Below are positions 22,759 to 31,670 of a stretch of 64,000 bases of DNA, piece by piece. The notes below the pieces were generated by a model. It was not told the DNA's origin and did not search any database. It saw only the letters and a program-made list of their open reading frames with translations. Made by a program: the position numbers and the translations under genes. The stretch's first letter is position 1. Every line of letters starts with the position of its first letter. The stretch comes from Desulfonatronum thioautotrophicum (GTDB lineage Bacteria; Desulfobacterota; Desulfovibrionia; Desulfovibrionales; Desulfonatronaceae): NCBI RefSeq assembly GCF_000934745.1, contig NZ_JYNO01000010.1, forward strand, positions 1 through 64,000, in the 5' to 3' direction.

Positions 22759-25050
22759 TTATGGTTGAACGACTTCCATCCGAATCCGATGCAGCAAGAC
22801 CCCCAGATCAGGATCAAACCCACGGATGCCTTCCTGGGCCGGGTCGTAGGGATGTTGAGAAGTGAGGACGTATTCTCCAGTGTGAGAGGGCGCGTCAACG
22901 TATTCGGGGCGATGCAGTATTCCGCGGGCTACGGTATGGTGGTTTGCCACCCGCAGCTCCAGAGGCGGGCCGTTCCAGGGAGGGGAAACGATCATGACCT
23001 GATAATCCAGATCCCCCCGGCGAGACGCACCCGCGGTCAATTCCACGATCACGCTTTGACCGGGTTCGGGCACTGGGCCGATGACGGTTGATCCTTGCCT
23101 GGTCCAGTATGCGCGCAACCGGGAACCATCCGGGGCTGTCAGGGCGATGTCGGCCCGGCCCCAAGGGCCACGCAAGGCTAGCGATCCTCTATCCAACACC
23201 TTGTCCAGAGTGGCGGGAGGCTGGTGCGGCCCCAGGGGATGAATTTGCAGAAAGGTCATTTCAAGGGTGTGATCGCGGACCTCTGCGGGCAAGGCCCGTT
23301 TGGCGTGAAGCCGCGGCAGGACGTGCCTGATTTGGTGCACTTTTTCCAGGCGCATCCCATCCTCAAGGCCGGGATTGTCATAAGCCGTGATCCAGATCAC
23401 CGGGTGGTCGCGGGCCTGGGATACAGCCCAACTCATCACTTCAGCCCGGTCCTCTAAAGAAATTCGGTAGGAAAGGGCCAGGGCGCTGCTCTGTCCCAGC
23501 GCCGCAAAAGGGGATCCGTACTGGTGGTAGTCAAAGATAGTCAAAGTATCTCCGGTGACATGCAGCACCTCCCTGATGATGCCGTCCGCGCCATGGTCGG
23601 AGCGGAGCAGATAAAAATGGGGATGGTGAAACATCATCAAGGCAGCTGGAATGAGTAAACCCGCCGAGGCCAAGTTTTGCTTCCACGGCGTGGCAACCCA
23701 GGCGGAAATAACGTCGCGCCAGATGCCCAGGGACACGACCAGGAACGGTATCGTGATGGGCAAGAGTCGGCGCTGGCTCCAGAGGCCGAAGGGTTCGGTG
23801 CCTTTGAGGAAGAGAAAGACTGAAGCCAAGGCAAAGGTCATGGCCAGAAGGGCGCGAGAACGGGAACCCACCGCAGGGTGCAGCGAGGCCAGGACCGTGG
23901 CAGCCGCGACCAGTCCGTACGGACTGGTCAGCAAGGACCATAGATCGGTAAGGCCGGTAAGGGTTTCTGAGTGTGTTTTTTGGAAGACCAGCAACAGGAT
24001 TGAGGGGAGTATGGCCGCGCTCAAACGCAAGAGGTGGGTGCTGAGGCTGGATGAATAAAAAAGAGCTTGCAGTACGGTGCGTCCACGCTCACACAGAAGG
24101 ATCGCCATGCAGCAAAAGGCGAAGAAGGCGGCAATAATGAAAAGAAAGTAGATGGTGCTGCTCTGGAAAACAACAGTCAGCCACTGGTAGGAGAACACGT
24201 TACCGTAGGGCTGCGTGATCCAGCGAGTGACAAGCACAAGGGGAAACGCTCCAAGAGAAAATGCAAGCAAGGCCAGTGCAACGGTGCGAGTTTTTCGGAT
24301 GTTGTCGGCGGCCATGAGCAGAAAAAGCGCACCAGACCAGAGGGCGATCAAGGGATGGAAGCAGATAGCCAAGCCAAGTGCAAAAGAAGAAGGAATGAAA
24401 TAACGGTAGGCTCCATGAGCAGCCAGCCAGTGCAAGGCTACAATAAAAATTAGCAGCAAGCCACATAATTCAGGATAGTATCCCCGGCTAAACCAGGGCA
24501 GGAGAGGCAAAGAGAGAAGCAAGGCAAATCCGGCAAGCAGACCAGGCAATCCTGTTTTGGCAAACATGAAAAAAACTGCCAGAACGAAAAAGAGCAGGGC
24601 TAGTGATGGTAAAAAGTAATCCGCTGCATGGCCTGGTGCGATGCGGTCGAATACAATAGCAGCATATGATAGGAAGGGGTAAAACCAGGGGCGGTACGCA
24701 CAACTTTCCAGGTCGTCGACCTGAAAAGAACGGTCCCTGGTCAGCCTCTGCCCCTGGTCCGGCAGATAAAGAAAGTGTTTTCGCAGCTCATGTGGAACTT
24801 GGGACAGGGCCTGGTCAATGCCAACTTGGTTTCTGCCTTGGGCCATTGCATGAGTCATCATGCGGATGGCCGAGTTGTCCAGCCCAATAAAGGTTTCTTG
24901 ATGAGGGCGCATAAAAAGTAATGCGCCAAGAAGGACAAAAAGGAAGAAGCACAGAAAAGCAAGCTTGTGTAAACTTCTTAATCCCAAAGAATGAAAAAAA
25001 ATAGCCATGGCTCTAGACAACGATGATAGATGATTTTTCTGCTCTGTCAT
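22759..25050 (-). CDS. Large membrane protein, putative GT-C-type glycosyltransferase
   Basis: The 763-residue protein has about 11-13 membrane segments over its first 500 residues and then a soluble C-terminal domain. Early on, ETFIGLDNSAIRMMTHAM sits in the first periplasmic loop with an acidic residue, the position where GT-C enzymes that use polyprenyl-phosphate sugars hold their catalytic Asp. No closer family is recognised. The DUF2304/GT2 pair downstream would supply the donor, which supports a glycosyltransferase role (inference). Its stop and the GT4 gene in the A+T-rich block are arranged head to tail with a 4-base overlap at 25047-25050. Confidence 0.6.
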   Translation of the reverse strand: MTEQKNHLSSLSRAMAIFFHSLGLRSLHKLAFLCFFLFVLLGALLFMRPHQETFIGLDNSAIRMMTHAMAQGRNQVGIDQALSQVPHELRKHFLYLPDQGQRLTRDRSFQVDDLESCAYRPWFYPFLSYAAIVFDRIAPGHAADYFLPSLALLFFVLAVFFMFAKTGLPGLLAGFALLLSLPLLPWFSRGYYPELCGLLLIFIVALHWLAAHGAYRYFIPSSFALGLAICFHPLIALWSGALFLLMAADNIRKTRTVALALLAFSLGAFPLVLVTRWITQPYGNVFSYQWLTVVFQSSTIYFLFIIAAFFAFCCMAILLCERGRTVLQALFYSSSLSTHLLRLSAAILPSILLLVFQKTHSETLTGLTDLWSLLTSPYGLVAAATVLASLHPAVGSRSRALLAMTFALASVFLFLKGTEPFGLWSQRRLLPITIPFLVVSLGIWRDVISAWVATPWKQNLASAGLLIPAALMMFHHPHFYLLRSDHGADGIIREVLHVTGDTLTIFDYHQYGSPFAALGQSSALALSYRISLEDRAEVMSWAVSQARDHPVIWITAYDNPGLEDGMRLEKVHQIRHVLPRLHAKRALPAEVRDHTLEMTFLQIHPLGPHQPPATLDKVLDRGSLALRGPWGRADIALTAPDGSRLRAYWTRQGSTVIGPVPEPGQSVIVELTAGASRRGDLDYQVMIVSPPWNGPPLELRVANHHTVARGILHRPEYVDAPSHTGEYVLTSQHPYDPAQEGIRGFDPDLGVLLHRIRMEVVQP

Positions 25051-26144
25051 GTCAAAACGCGGAGTACATCCTGAAACTTTTTAGCATTTCTTTTTACATC
25101 GAACCGGTTAGCATTAATTAGTCCTCCTTTGATCAATTCCTGTCGCACATCACGACTCTTTTCCAGGTCTCTAATGGCTTTTGCCAGTCCTTGCGGATCA
25201 TGACTGTTTTTGATCAACAAAGCACTGTCACCCAGGTTGGATAGAAACGGTTCAATTTGAGATGCAATTACCGGAAGTCCATGCATCTGGGCTTCGATGG
25301 GGGTCCTGCCGAAGCCTTCAAAGTCTGACAAGGAAATATAAATATCGGCTATTTGATAAAAATATGATAGTTCTTTTTCGCTTACATCATCGATAAAGAA
25401 GACGTTGTCTAGTTTGTTTTGTAGCACCAGGGATATATTTTTTTTTCTGTTTGACGCTATAATTGGGTTTCCAATCTTGATGAAAATGTAATCCTGAAGA
25501 TATTTCATGGAGAGGATAATTGTCGGAATATTTTTTCTCTCTTCTTCAGAGCCTACATTTAGTAGGATTTTTTTTGATATAAAATTATATTTTTTTGAAA
25601 GCTGAACTTTCAGTTTGTTGCGATCTTCATGATAAAGTATGCTGGACATTGCAAAGCTGTTTTCAATTAAAATGCATTTACTATCAGGTATATTAAATTC
25701 TTTTTGTACTATTTTTTTTGTATAGCTCGAGACACAAATCACTGTATGGATATGCTTCAGGTTTTTATATGCCTTGAGTAAAAAGAAAAAATAGGTTTTA
25801 TCGAAAATATTTTGATGCTTTTTTGTCAAGGAAAAATCTCTGTAATCGTGTATGATATAGAGACATTTCTTGTATGGGAAAAAGGGAAACAACGTCGAGA
25901 GGAGAAAACTCTCGTCAGAAAATATTTTATATTTATTTCTGTAAAAAATTGCTATGATCAGAGGAAAGACAAAAATTTGGTAAATATACCGTAAAGGATT
26001 GTTTGCGCCAAGTGGAATATATTTTTTTGAGATGTCCATTTTTGTGCAAAGTTCAGCAATAAATGTTTCGCAATATTTGAATATTCCAGAATTTTTATAA
26101 TCTTTTGGACCAAAGAACCAATAATATCTATTTGGCACGCTCAT
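25047..26144 (-). CDS. GT4-family glycosyltransferase in A+T-rich block
   Basis: The 365-residue GT-B protein has the C-terminal motif set of GT4 enzymes: ILLNVGSEEERKNIPTIILS, then YISLSDFEGFGRTPIEAQMH and GLPVIASQIEPF, where the E-x7-E region binds the nucleotide sugar. The N-terminal part contains CLYIIHDYRDFSLTKKH and VSSYTKKIVQKEF. Codon use is strongly A/T-biased, unlike the genes at 22.7 kb and 28.4 kb, indicating recent transfer of 25050-27950. It overlaps the genes on both sides by 4 bases. Confidence 0.87.
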   Translation of the reverse strand: MSVPNRYYWFFGPKDYKNSGIFKYCETFIAELCTKMDISKKYIPLGANNPLRYIYQIFVFPLIIAIFYRNKYKIFSDESFLLSTLFPFFPYKKCLYIIHDYRDFSLTKKHQNIFDKTYFFFLLKAYKNLKHIHTVICVSSYTKKIVQKEFNIPDSKCILIENSFAMSSILYHEDRNKLKVQLSKKYNFISKKILLNVGSEEERKNIPTIILSMKYLQDYIFIKIGNPIIASNRKKNISLVLQNKLDNVFFIDDVSEKELSYFYQIADIYISLSDFEGFGRTPIEAQMHGLPVIASQIEPFLSNLGDSALLIKNSHDPQGLAKAIRDLEKSRDVRQELIKGGLINANRFDVKRNAKKFQDVLRVLT

Positions 26145-26962
26145 TTTTGTATTTCTAATTTGTAAAATAGTTTCATGATGTAAGAATTAGGAATTAAGAG
26201 AAGGAATAGCTCAAAAAAAATTCTGAAATATGCAGCGATTAAAATTTTTTTGTGCTTTTTGAGGTAATATTGCTTAATCTTGATAGTGTTAAGTATGGTT
26301 TTTTTTAGTTTTGTGTTTTTTGATTGGTTTGAATTTATTCTATATTTTAGTAAGCTATCGTTCAGGTTATGACCTTTAGAGTGTTCTAAAAATCTAAACC
26401 ATAAGTCCAAGTCTTCTGCTACCTCGAAACGGGAATCATAGGTTCCAGCAAATTCCAGGACACTGTTTCTTAACGTTACTGAGGGCTGAGCAAAGGGACT
26501 TTTTATGTAGATTATCCGACTTACATCATGACCGGAGTACACTCGCTTGCCAATTTCTTTGGAAGCTCCGTCAATAATGACGATATTTCCACCAACAACT
26601 CCGAATTCTTCATTGTTCTCCAGGAATGTGACGGACGACTCAAGCCTTTTCGGAAAAGAAATGTCATCGGCATCCATAATCGTACAATATTTTGCATGTG
26701 GAGATCGTAGAGAGAAGCATTTGTTTCTGGTTCTGGCAATGCCGAGGTTTTTATTGTTTCTGGAGATAATAATTCGCTTGTCTGAATCGGCATACTTGCA
26801 AATTATTTCCCATGAGTCGTCCGTTGAGCAGTCGTCAACAATGATAAATTCAAAGTGCGGAAATGTCTGGTTGAGGATGGACTCAATGGCTTCTCCAATA
26901 TAATTTTTTGCATTGTAAACAGGCATGAGTACGGAAACAAATATAAGATTATTCATAATCAC
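26141..26962 (-). CDS. GT2-family glycosyltransferase in A+T-rich block
   Basis: The 273-residue protein begins FVSVLMPVYNAKNYIGEAIE, with FEFIIVDDCSTDDSWEII and the metal-binding YCTIMDADDISFPKRLESS, a clear GT2 (GT-A fold) enzyme. The C-terminal 60 residues are basic and hydrophobic, suggesting membrane contact. The start is the ATG at 26962, though one two codons later is equally possible. It is A+T-rich like its neighbours and overlaps the GT4 gene by 4 bases. Confidence 0.87.
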   Translation of the reverse strand: MIMNNLIFVSVLMPVYNAKNYIGEAIESILNQTFPHFEFIIVDDCSTDDSWEIICKYADSDKRIIISRNNKNLGIARTRNKCFSLRSPHAKYCTIMDADDISFPKRLESSVTFLENNEEFGVVGGNIVIIDGASKEIGKRVYSGHDVSRIIYIKSPFAQPSVTLRNSVLEFAGTYDSRFEVAEDLDLWFRFLEHSKGHNLNDSLLKYRINSNQSKNTKLKKTILNTIKIKQYYLKKHKKILIAAYFRIFFELFLLLIPNSYIMKLFYKLEIQK

Positions 26963-27007
26963 AAAAAAATAGGTAGTGTATGTAAAATTTTTGTATTAAA
27001 GTATATT

Positions 27008-27919
27008 CTATTTTTTTATAACATGATAAGGAACATTAAAGTTGATTATTTGTTGCATTGAAAAACTTGTTATTTGGTGATTTGAATAGCAGCTTGCATC
27101 TTTTAATAAAATAAATATCATTCCGCCATATGACGATAATTTGTTGGAAACATAATCGTCAATTTTAATAATTGACCTTATTATTTTTTTTCTAAATATT
27201 AAACGTAAAATTGGTATAGACAGGTTGTATGCTTTTAATATATGCTGTGGATAATCAGTTTGATATATTGTTTCTGCATCAGCTATTTCACATAAAATTT
27301 TCATAAAATTGTTGTGGAATTTTCTTGTGATAATTTTTGTTACTAAAGGAATTGTGAAATTGAAACTGTTAGTATCAAGACTATGGATGTGGCCGTGCAA
27401 AACATTATTCTTGATGTTGTTTTCGACGACACTCATCGGTTCATGTGGTACTGTTATAATGACTGCTTTTTTTGAAACTCTAATTAGTTCTTTTGTTGCT
27501 CTGTGAATATCAGCTACATGCTCTAATGTTTCGCTGCATAGTACAACATCAAACTCATTATCCTTGAAAGGAAGATTGTGTATATCTATAGAAGTTCCGT
27601 CAATATTAAAAATTTCTTTTGCTCTTTTACATGCTTCATGTGAAATGTCTACGCTTTTCACGCTTTTGTTGAAAATGTAACGCACAAGAGCTGCTTTGTA
27701 TCCTTCAGCTCCACCAACATCTAGTAAGGAAGAGAAATTGATATGAGAAAGTGCTTTAACAATTTGATATGTTACAATATATCTAAAAATAGTGCCTTGT
27801 TCACAGTGGCCCATCCTAAAGCCATAAATAGGCTGATGAGCGCAATATATTCCTTCTGTGTCACACTTTTTGAACCTTTCGTTAAGAAAGGCCATTGTTT
27901 CTTTGGTGTAGTTGTCCAC
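27008..27919 (-). CDS. Class I SAM-dependent methyltransferase in A+T-rich block
   Basis: The 303-residue protein has motif I SSLLDVGGAEGYKAALVRYI (SAM-binding glycine loop), an acidic motif II in VKSVDISHEACKRAKEIF, and FDVVLCSETLEHVADIH typical of Methyltransf_11 enzymes. Proteins of this type in glycan clusters methylate sugars, often capping a chain. It is the first gene of the A+T-rich block in the direction of transcription. The C-terminal 100 residues are basic and hydrophobic and do not match the core fold. Confidence 0.82.
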   Translation of the reverse strand: MDNYTKETMAFLNERFKKCDTEGIYCAHQPIYGFRMGHCEQGTIFRYIVTYQIVKALSHINFSSLLDVGGAEGYKAALVRYIFNKSVKSVDISHEACKRAKEIFNIDGTSIDIHNLPFKDNEFDVVLCSETLEHVADIHRATKELIRVSKKAVIITVPHEPMSVVENNIKNNVLHGHIHSLDTNSFNFTIPLVTKIITRKFHNNFMKILCEIADAETIYQTDYPQHILKAYNLSIPILRLIFRKKIIRSIIKIDDYVSNKLSSYGGMIFILLKDASCYSNHQITSFSMQQIINFNVPYHVIKK

Positions 27920-27929
27920 AATAATTGTC

Positions 27930-28124
27930 CTAGGAATGCGTATTGAATAAGATTAAGTGTAATGTGACGTGTAACATGTCAGGCATGTTCATGTGCCGGC
28001 AACCGTTGATATCAGGTTTGGGAATCCGCGCTTCATCTCGGCAACGAATGACGGGTCCGGGGGCTTTTAGATTTAGAAAGTTCAGGAGGGCATGCAGTTC
28101 GCGATATCGGGTTATCGATTCCAT
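27930..28124 (-). CDS. Possible small hypothetical protein
   Basis: A 64-codon frame starts at an ATG overlapping the stop of the gene at 28112 by 13 bases and begins SITRYRELHALLNFLNLKAP. No family is recognised. It could be the end of the upstream gene after a frameshift, since the two frames meet at LVPELSWNR. It lies at the border where base composition changes. Real status is doubtful. Confidence 0.25.
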   Translation of the reverse strand: MESITRYRELHALLNFLNLKAPGPVIRCRDEARIPKPDINGCRHMNMPDMLHVTLHLILFNTHS

Positions 28125-28429
28125 GAAAGTTCCGGCACCAGGGTAAAATCACCGGTCAGGCTCGCGGCGACGATCCGTGAGCGTTGCGTCACCTGGGGGT
28201 TGCTCAGGTGACGATGTAGCACGTGCTCCAGGGCGGCGGGCGGAGAAAGAACGCGTAGGTGGCGGGAGGGGTGGGGGCTGTTCTCGATGATCTTGGAGAA
28301 CAGAAACCGCTCTGAACCGGGGTCGCCGCTGTCCAATTCGTGGAGCAGGTTCGTGGGGGTGAGGAGGTAATCCCCCCAGGAGCATTCCCGGATTACGGTT
28401 TCTGCACTGGCGTGACGTTGGTCGGACAT
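28112..28429 (-). CDS. Hypothetical protein after second tolC
   Basis: The 105-residue frame begins 17 bases after the tolC stop, on the same strand and with G+C-rich codon use like tolC, so it is probably cotranscribed. It contains CSWGDYLLTPTNLLHELDSG and RFLFSKIIENSPHPSRHLRV but no motif I know. It has no signal peptide or membrane segment. It may be a shortened gene, given the abrupt change to A+T-rich sequence downstream. Confidence 0.45.
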   Translation of the reverse strand: MSDQRHASAETVIRECSWGDYLLTPTNLLHELDSGDPGSERFLFSKIIENSPHPSRHLRVLSPPAALEHVLHRHLSNPQVTQRSRIVAASLTGDFTLVPELSWNR

Positions 28430-28445
28430 GTGTTGGGACGGGCTG

Positions 28446-29840
28446 CTACGGCACCACCAACCCCGGATTGCGTTCCCCGGTGGCGGCGAAGAGGCGGGCC
28501 AGGGTCAGCTGATAGTCGGCCATGGCATCGGTGAGGTCGGCTTCGCTGCGGGTCAGGCGAGCCTGGGCGTCCAGGACGTCCGTATTGGTGCCTACCTGGG
28601 CCTGGAAACGGGCCTGGGCGATACGGAAGCCCTCCCGGGCCTCCTCCAGAGCTTTCTGGGCCACGGCGATGCGCGCGGCGGCCTCATCCAGCTTGAGGTG
28701 CAGGGATTTGACGTCAAAGGAGACCTCCAGGTGCAGGTTGGCCGTCTCCTCGCGCAGCCGAAGCACGTTCTGGCGGGCCTGATCCGTGGCGTAACGAGTG
28801 CGGCCCCAGTCAAAGGCCTGCCAGCGCAGGTTGACTCCAGCGGTCCACCAGGGGTCGGGCCGGGAGCGGGAGCCGGAGGTGCCGGGATCATCCCCACGAC
28901 GAAAGTAATCCAGGTCTGCGCTGACCTGGGGATACCGGTCACTGGCGGTGATTGCCACGTCCTTGTCTGCGATCTCTTCGGCCTTGCGGGCCAGGGCGAT
29001 GTCCGGTCGTTGCCGGAAGGCCCGGTCCAGGGAATCATCCAGGTCGGGCTGGTAGGGCAGGTAGACCAGCTCGCCAACATATTCCGCCGGAGAGGTGAGA
29101 TCCAGGTTGAGCAGGGTGTTCAGCCGGGCACTCTGGGTGGCCACGGCGTTTCGGGCAATGAGCAGGACCTGTTCAGCCTGGGCCAGGTCCACCTCGGCCT
29201 GGAGCACGTCCAGCTTGGGCCGCAGGCCCACGTCGAAAAAGGCCTGGGCGTTTTGCAGCTGGGACTGCAGCCGGATGACCGAATCCTGGGCGCTGCGCAC
29301 GTTTTCCCGGGCCTTGAGCAGTTCCAGGAACTGTTCCTGGATGATCAGGATCAGGTTCAGCTCAATGTTGGCCACTTCGGCCTGGACCTGTTCGGTGAAC
29401 AGTTGTGCCCGCTGCTGGGAGCTCAGGAGCCGCCAGCCGGTGAACAGGGGCTGGTTGAGGTTGACGTTCAGGGTCCAGGCCTCTCGGTCTCCACCGGTTA
29501 CGGGCTTGTCGTCGTAGGCAAAACCGTAGTTGGCGGAAAGGGCTGGAAGGCGGGCGGCCCTGGCCGATTTTTCGCCAAACTCCGAGCCCCGCAAGGCTGC
29601 GCGGACCGCGTTCATCCGCGGGTTGGCCCGCAGACCCTGCTGAACCGCCTGTTCCAGGGTAAACGTCAGGGACTCCAAGGCCGGTGGGGAGTCCTCGCCA
29701 GAAGGTTGAGCCGGAATTTCCTGGGTCGAGGCCGAGGGCGAGGAGGGAGGCATGGCCGGGACTCTTGATGGAGAGGCGACCAGGCCCGCGGCAAAGAGTA
29801 AAAATGCCAGCAACACGGTTGAGGAAATTTTGGAGAGCAT
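28446..29840 (-). CDS. TolC-family outer membrane protein, second copy
   Basis: The 464-residue protein has a signal peptide (about 30 residues, LLAFLLFAAGLVASPSRVPA), then the TolC repeat pattern: LEQAVQQGLRANPRMNAVRA, WTLNVNLNQPLFTGWRLLSS, VGLRPKLDVLQAEVDLAQAE, and in the second half FQAQVGTNTDVLDAQARLTR. Length and order are ordinary for the family, without the insertion found in the copy at 18154. It could serve a second exporter or the same type I system. It is the most upstream gene of the minus-strand block, and its promoter should lie in 29841-29945. Confidence 0.9.
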   Translation of the reverse strand: MLSKISSTVLLAFLLFAAGLVASPSRVPAMPPSSPSASTQEIPAQPSGEDSPPALESLTFTLEQAVQQGLRANPRMNAVRAALRGSEFGEKSARAARLPALSANYGFAYDDKPVTGGDREAWTLNVNLNQPLFTGWRLLSSQQRAQLFTEQVQAEVANIELNLILIIQEQFLELLKARENVRSAQDSVIRLQSQLQNAQAFFDVGLRPKLDVLQAEVDLAQAEQVLLIARNAVATQSARLNTLLNLDLTSPAEYVGELVYLPYQPDLDDSLDRAFRQRPDIALARKAEEIADKDVAITASDRYPQVSADLDYFRRGDDPGTSGSRSRPDPWWTAGVNLRWQAFDWGRTRYATDQARQNVLRLREETANLHLEVSFDVKSLHLKLDEAAARIAVAQKALEEAREGFRIAQARFQAQVGTNTDVLDAQARLTRSEADLTDAMADYQLTLARLFAATGERNPGLVVP

Positions 29841-29945
29841 GCTCTTTTGATTTTTTACCGGCTTGGGGTTACATGTTCGCGTCTTTTGTCTTTCGGCGTC
29901 ATCTGCGCCGTGGTGTTTATTAGCCTAGCCGCAAGGCGTCGGTCA

Positions 29946-30728
29946 ATGCGGAACAACCTTCAACCACATAGGCTGACGTGGATCATGTATCGAGCCTGGA
30001 TTCGATCCAAACGCGCGGAATTTGTTCGGGACACCTTGCGGGACTTTTGTCTGAGCCAGCAGGTTTTGGAAAATCAATTCCGACTTTTTGACGCTGAGGA
30101 GCGCCTGGATTTTGAAGTCCTCCGCGAGGTGCTCGGCGTGGAGATGAACAAGGGGCTGCTCTGGCGGTTGAAGGATACCGCGCACCATCTTTTCCGCACG
30201 GAGCAGGCCCCGGTGGTCCATGGTCAATTGCTGGGCTGGTGCCTCGGATATATTTTTCACGAAACCATGAAACTGAAAGAAGACGCCTATCAGCGGGAAA
30301 TCTATGGAGGGCGTTTTCTGGAGTTTCGGGAAATCGGTCTGCTGCCGGAAGAGCGGGGGATTATCGGGGAGCTTTCCAAGGTGGTTGATCAGACCCGGGA
30401 AAGCATGCGCCGGGAAGTGGCCCGGATCCGGTTCATCATTGCCACCTCCCGCGGGCTGTTTCTGCGCTACCTTCCCGACCACCGGGACAACGCCCTGCTG
30501 GCCCGCCTGCTCTACGATCAGAATAATCTGGTCCGTACAGCGTTTGCCCAGGATTATCCGGCATTGATCACCGTGTTGTATGGTGAGCGTCCTGAACGGA
30601 TGTACGAGCTCGCCGCGCACAGTCTGCTGCTGGGCGGCTGGGAGCGCGAAGCAGCCCAGGCCGAGAAAGAGGGAGAAATGGTGAAGAGTGGAGGCGGCTG
30701 GGCGATGGTGGGGACAGCGCAGGGATGA
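29946..30728 (+). CDS. Conserved hypothetical helical protein
   Basis: From the ATG at 29946 the protein has 260 residues and is mainly helical, with RLTWIMYRAWIRSKRAEFVR, VLREVLGVEMNKGLLWRLKD and REVARIRFIIATSRGLFLRY. I do not recognise the family. An in-frame start at 29847 would add a hydrophobic stretch in a region with poor coding character and overlapping the promoter zone of tolC. It is followed after 18 bases by gmhA on the same strand. Confidence 0.55.
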   Translation: MRNNLQPHRLTWIMYRAWIRSKRAEFVRDTLRDFCLSQQVLENQFRLFDAEERLDFEVLREVLGVEMNKGLLWRLKDTAHHLFRTEQAPVVHGQLLGWCLGYIFHETMKLKEDAYQREIYGGRFLEFREIGLLPEERGIIGELSKVVDQTRESMRREVARIRFIIATSRGLFLRYLPDHRDNALLARLLYDQNNLVRTAFAQDYPALITVLYGERPERMYELAAHSLLLGGWEREAAQAEKEGEMVKSGGGWAMVGTAQG

Positions 30729-30746
30729 GCGCAAGGGGAGAAAAGC

Positions 30747-31397
30747 ATGGGTGGAGAGATTCCGGTTGTCGGGCGTGGTGCCTGTTCGCAGCGGATCACG
30801 TCATGTCTGGATGAGTACGTTGCCCAGGGCAGTGCGTTACGGGAGGCGTTTTTTTCCGCGCAGGGCCAGGAGGTTGCCCGCTTGGCCCAGGTGCTGGCCA
30901 ACGTCCTGGACAATGGGCGAAAGATTCTGCTGTGCGGCAACGGCGGCAGTGCCGCGGATGCCCAGCATTTGGCCGCGGAATTCGTGAACCGGTTCCTGAT
31001 CGACCGCCGACCGCTTCCGGCCCTGGCCCTGACCACGGACACATCCATTCTGACGGCGGTGGGCAATGATTTCGGCTTTGTTCAGGTGTTTGCCAAACAG
31101 GTTCAGGCCTTGGGCCGGGAAGGCGACGTGCTTCTGGGATTGTCCACTTCCGGCAACAGCCCGAATGTGATTGCTGCCCTGGAGGCCGGTCGGGCCCTGG
31201 GAATGGTCACCATCGGGATGACCGGCGAAGGTGGCGGTGCCATGCGGGATTTCTGCGACCACCTGCTGGCCGTGCCCTCACGACAAACTCCATTGATCCA
31301 GGAAATTCACATCACGATGGGGCATTTACTGTGCTTGTTGACGGATGAGATACTGTTTGGAGAAGAATGCGCCGAACATGGCGAGAACGCCGGATGA
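30747..31397 (+). CDS. gmhA: Sedoheptulose 7-phosphate isomerase
   Basis: The 216-residue protein has the SIS fold with ILLCGNGGSAADAQHLAAEF and LLGLSTSGNSPNVIAALEAG, matching the substrate-binding loops of GmhA, and a C-terminal EIHITMGHLLCLLTDE containing the active-site His. GmhA converts sedoheptulose 7-phosphate to heptose 7-phosphate, the first step to ADP-heptose for lipopolysaccharide core. AAGGGGAGAAAAGC precedes the ATG. The N-terminal 15 residues are variable and a slightly later start is possible. Confidence 0.9.
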   Translation: MGGEIPVVGRGACSQRITSCLDEYVAQGSALREAFFSAQGQEVARLAQVLANVLDNGRKILLCGNGGSAADAQHLAAEFVNRFLIDRRPLPALALTTDTSILTAVGNDFGFVQVFAKQVQALGREGDVLLGLSTSGNSPNVIAALEAGRALGMVTIGMTGEGGGAMRDFCDHLLAVPSRQTPLIQEIHITMGHLLCLLTDEILFGEECAEHGENAG

Positions 31398-31425
31398 TAG
31401 CTTGGCGTCCCTATAAGGAGAAGAT

Positions 31426-31665
31426 ATGCCACTGTACGAGTATATGTGTGAAGATTGCGACAAGGAGTTCGAGGAACTGGTTTTCGGTGACCCGGCGGTG
31501 CTCTGCCCGCATTGCGGGTCTGCCCGGACCGACAAACTGATGTCCCGGTGTCGGCATAAACGGGGAGGGGCGAGCGAGCCCGTGGGGGCCGCGACCGCCG
31601 CGAGTTCCGGCTCCGGCTCGTCTTGCTCCGGTTGCGCGGCATCCAGCTGCGCCGGGTGTCGGTAG
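31426..31665 (+). CDS. FmdB-family zinc-ribbon protein
   Basis: The 79-residue protein begins [19 protein letters not shown] with two CxxC pairs (CEDC and CPHC) forming a zinc ribbon, the hallmark of the FmdB regulatory-protein family, and ends with a Ser/Gly/Cys-rich tail ([12 protein letters not shown]) that adds more cysteine pairs. Family members are small putative regulators of unclear function. It follows gmhA by 28 bases and precedes hemC by 5. Confidence 0.88.
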   Translation: MPLYEYMCEDCDKEFEELVFGDPAVLCPHCGSARTDKLMSRCRHKRGGASEPVGAATAASSGSGSSCSGCAASSCAGCR

Positions 31666-31670
31666 CCATC

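Noticed and set aside
28428-29768. 446-codon open frame on the plus strand
   Set aside because: It is the mirror of the second tolC gene and arises from G+C-rich codon bias; the minus-strand TolC signatures are unmistakable.
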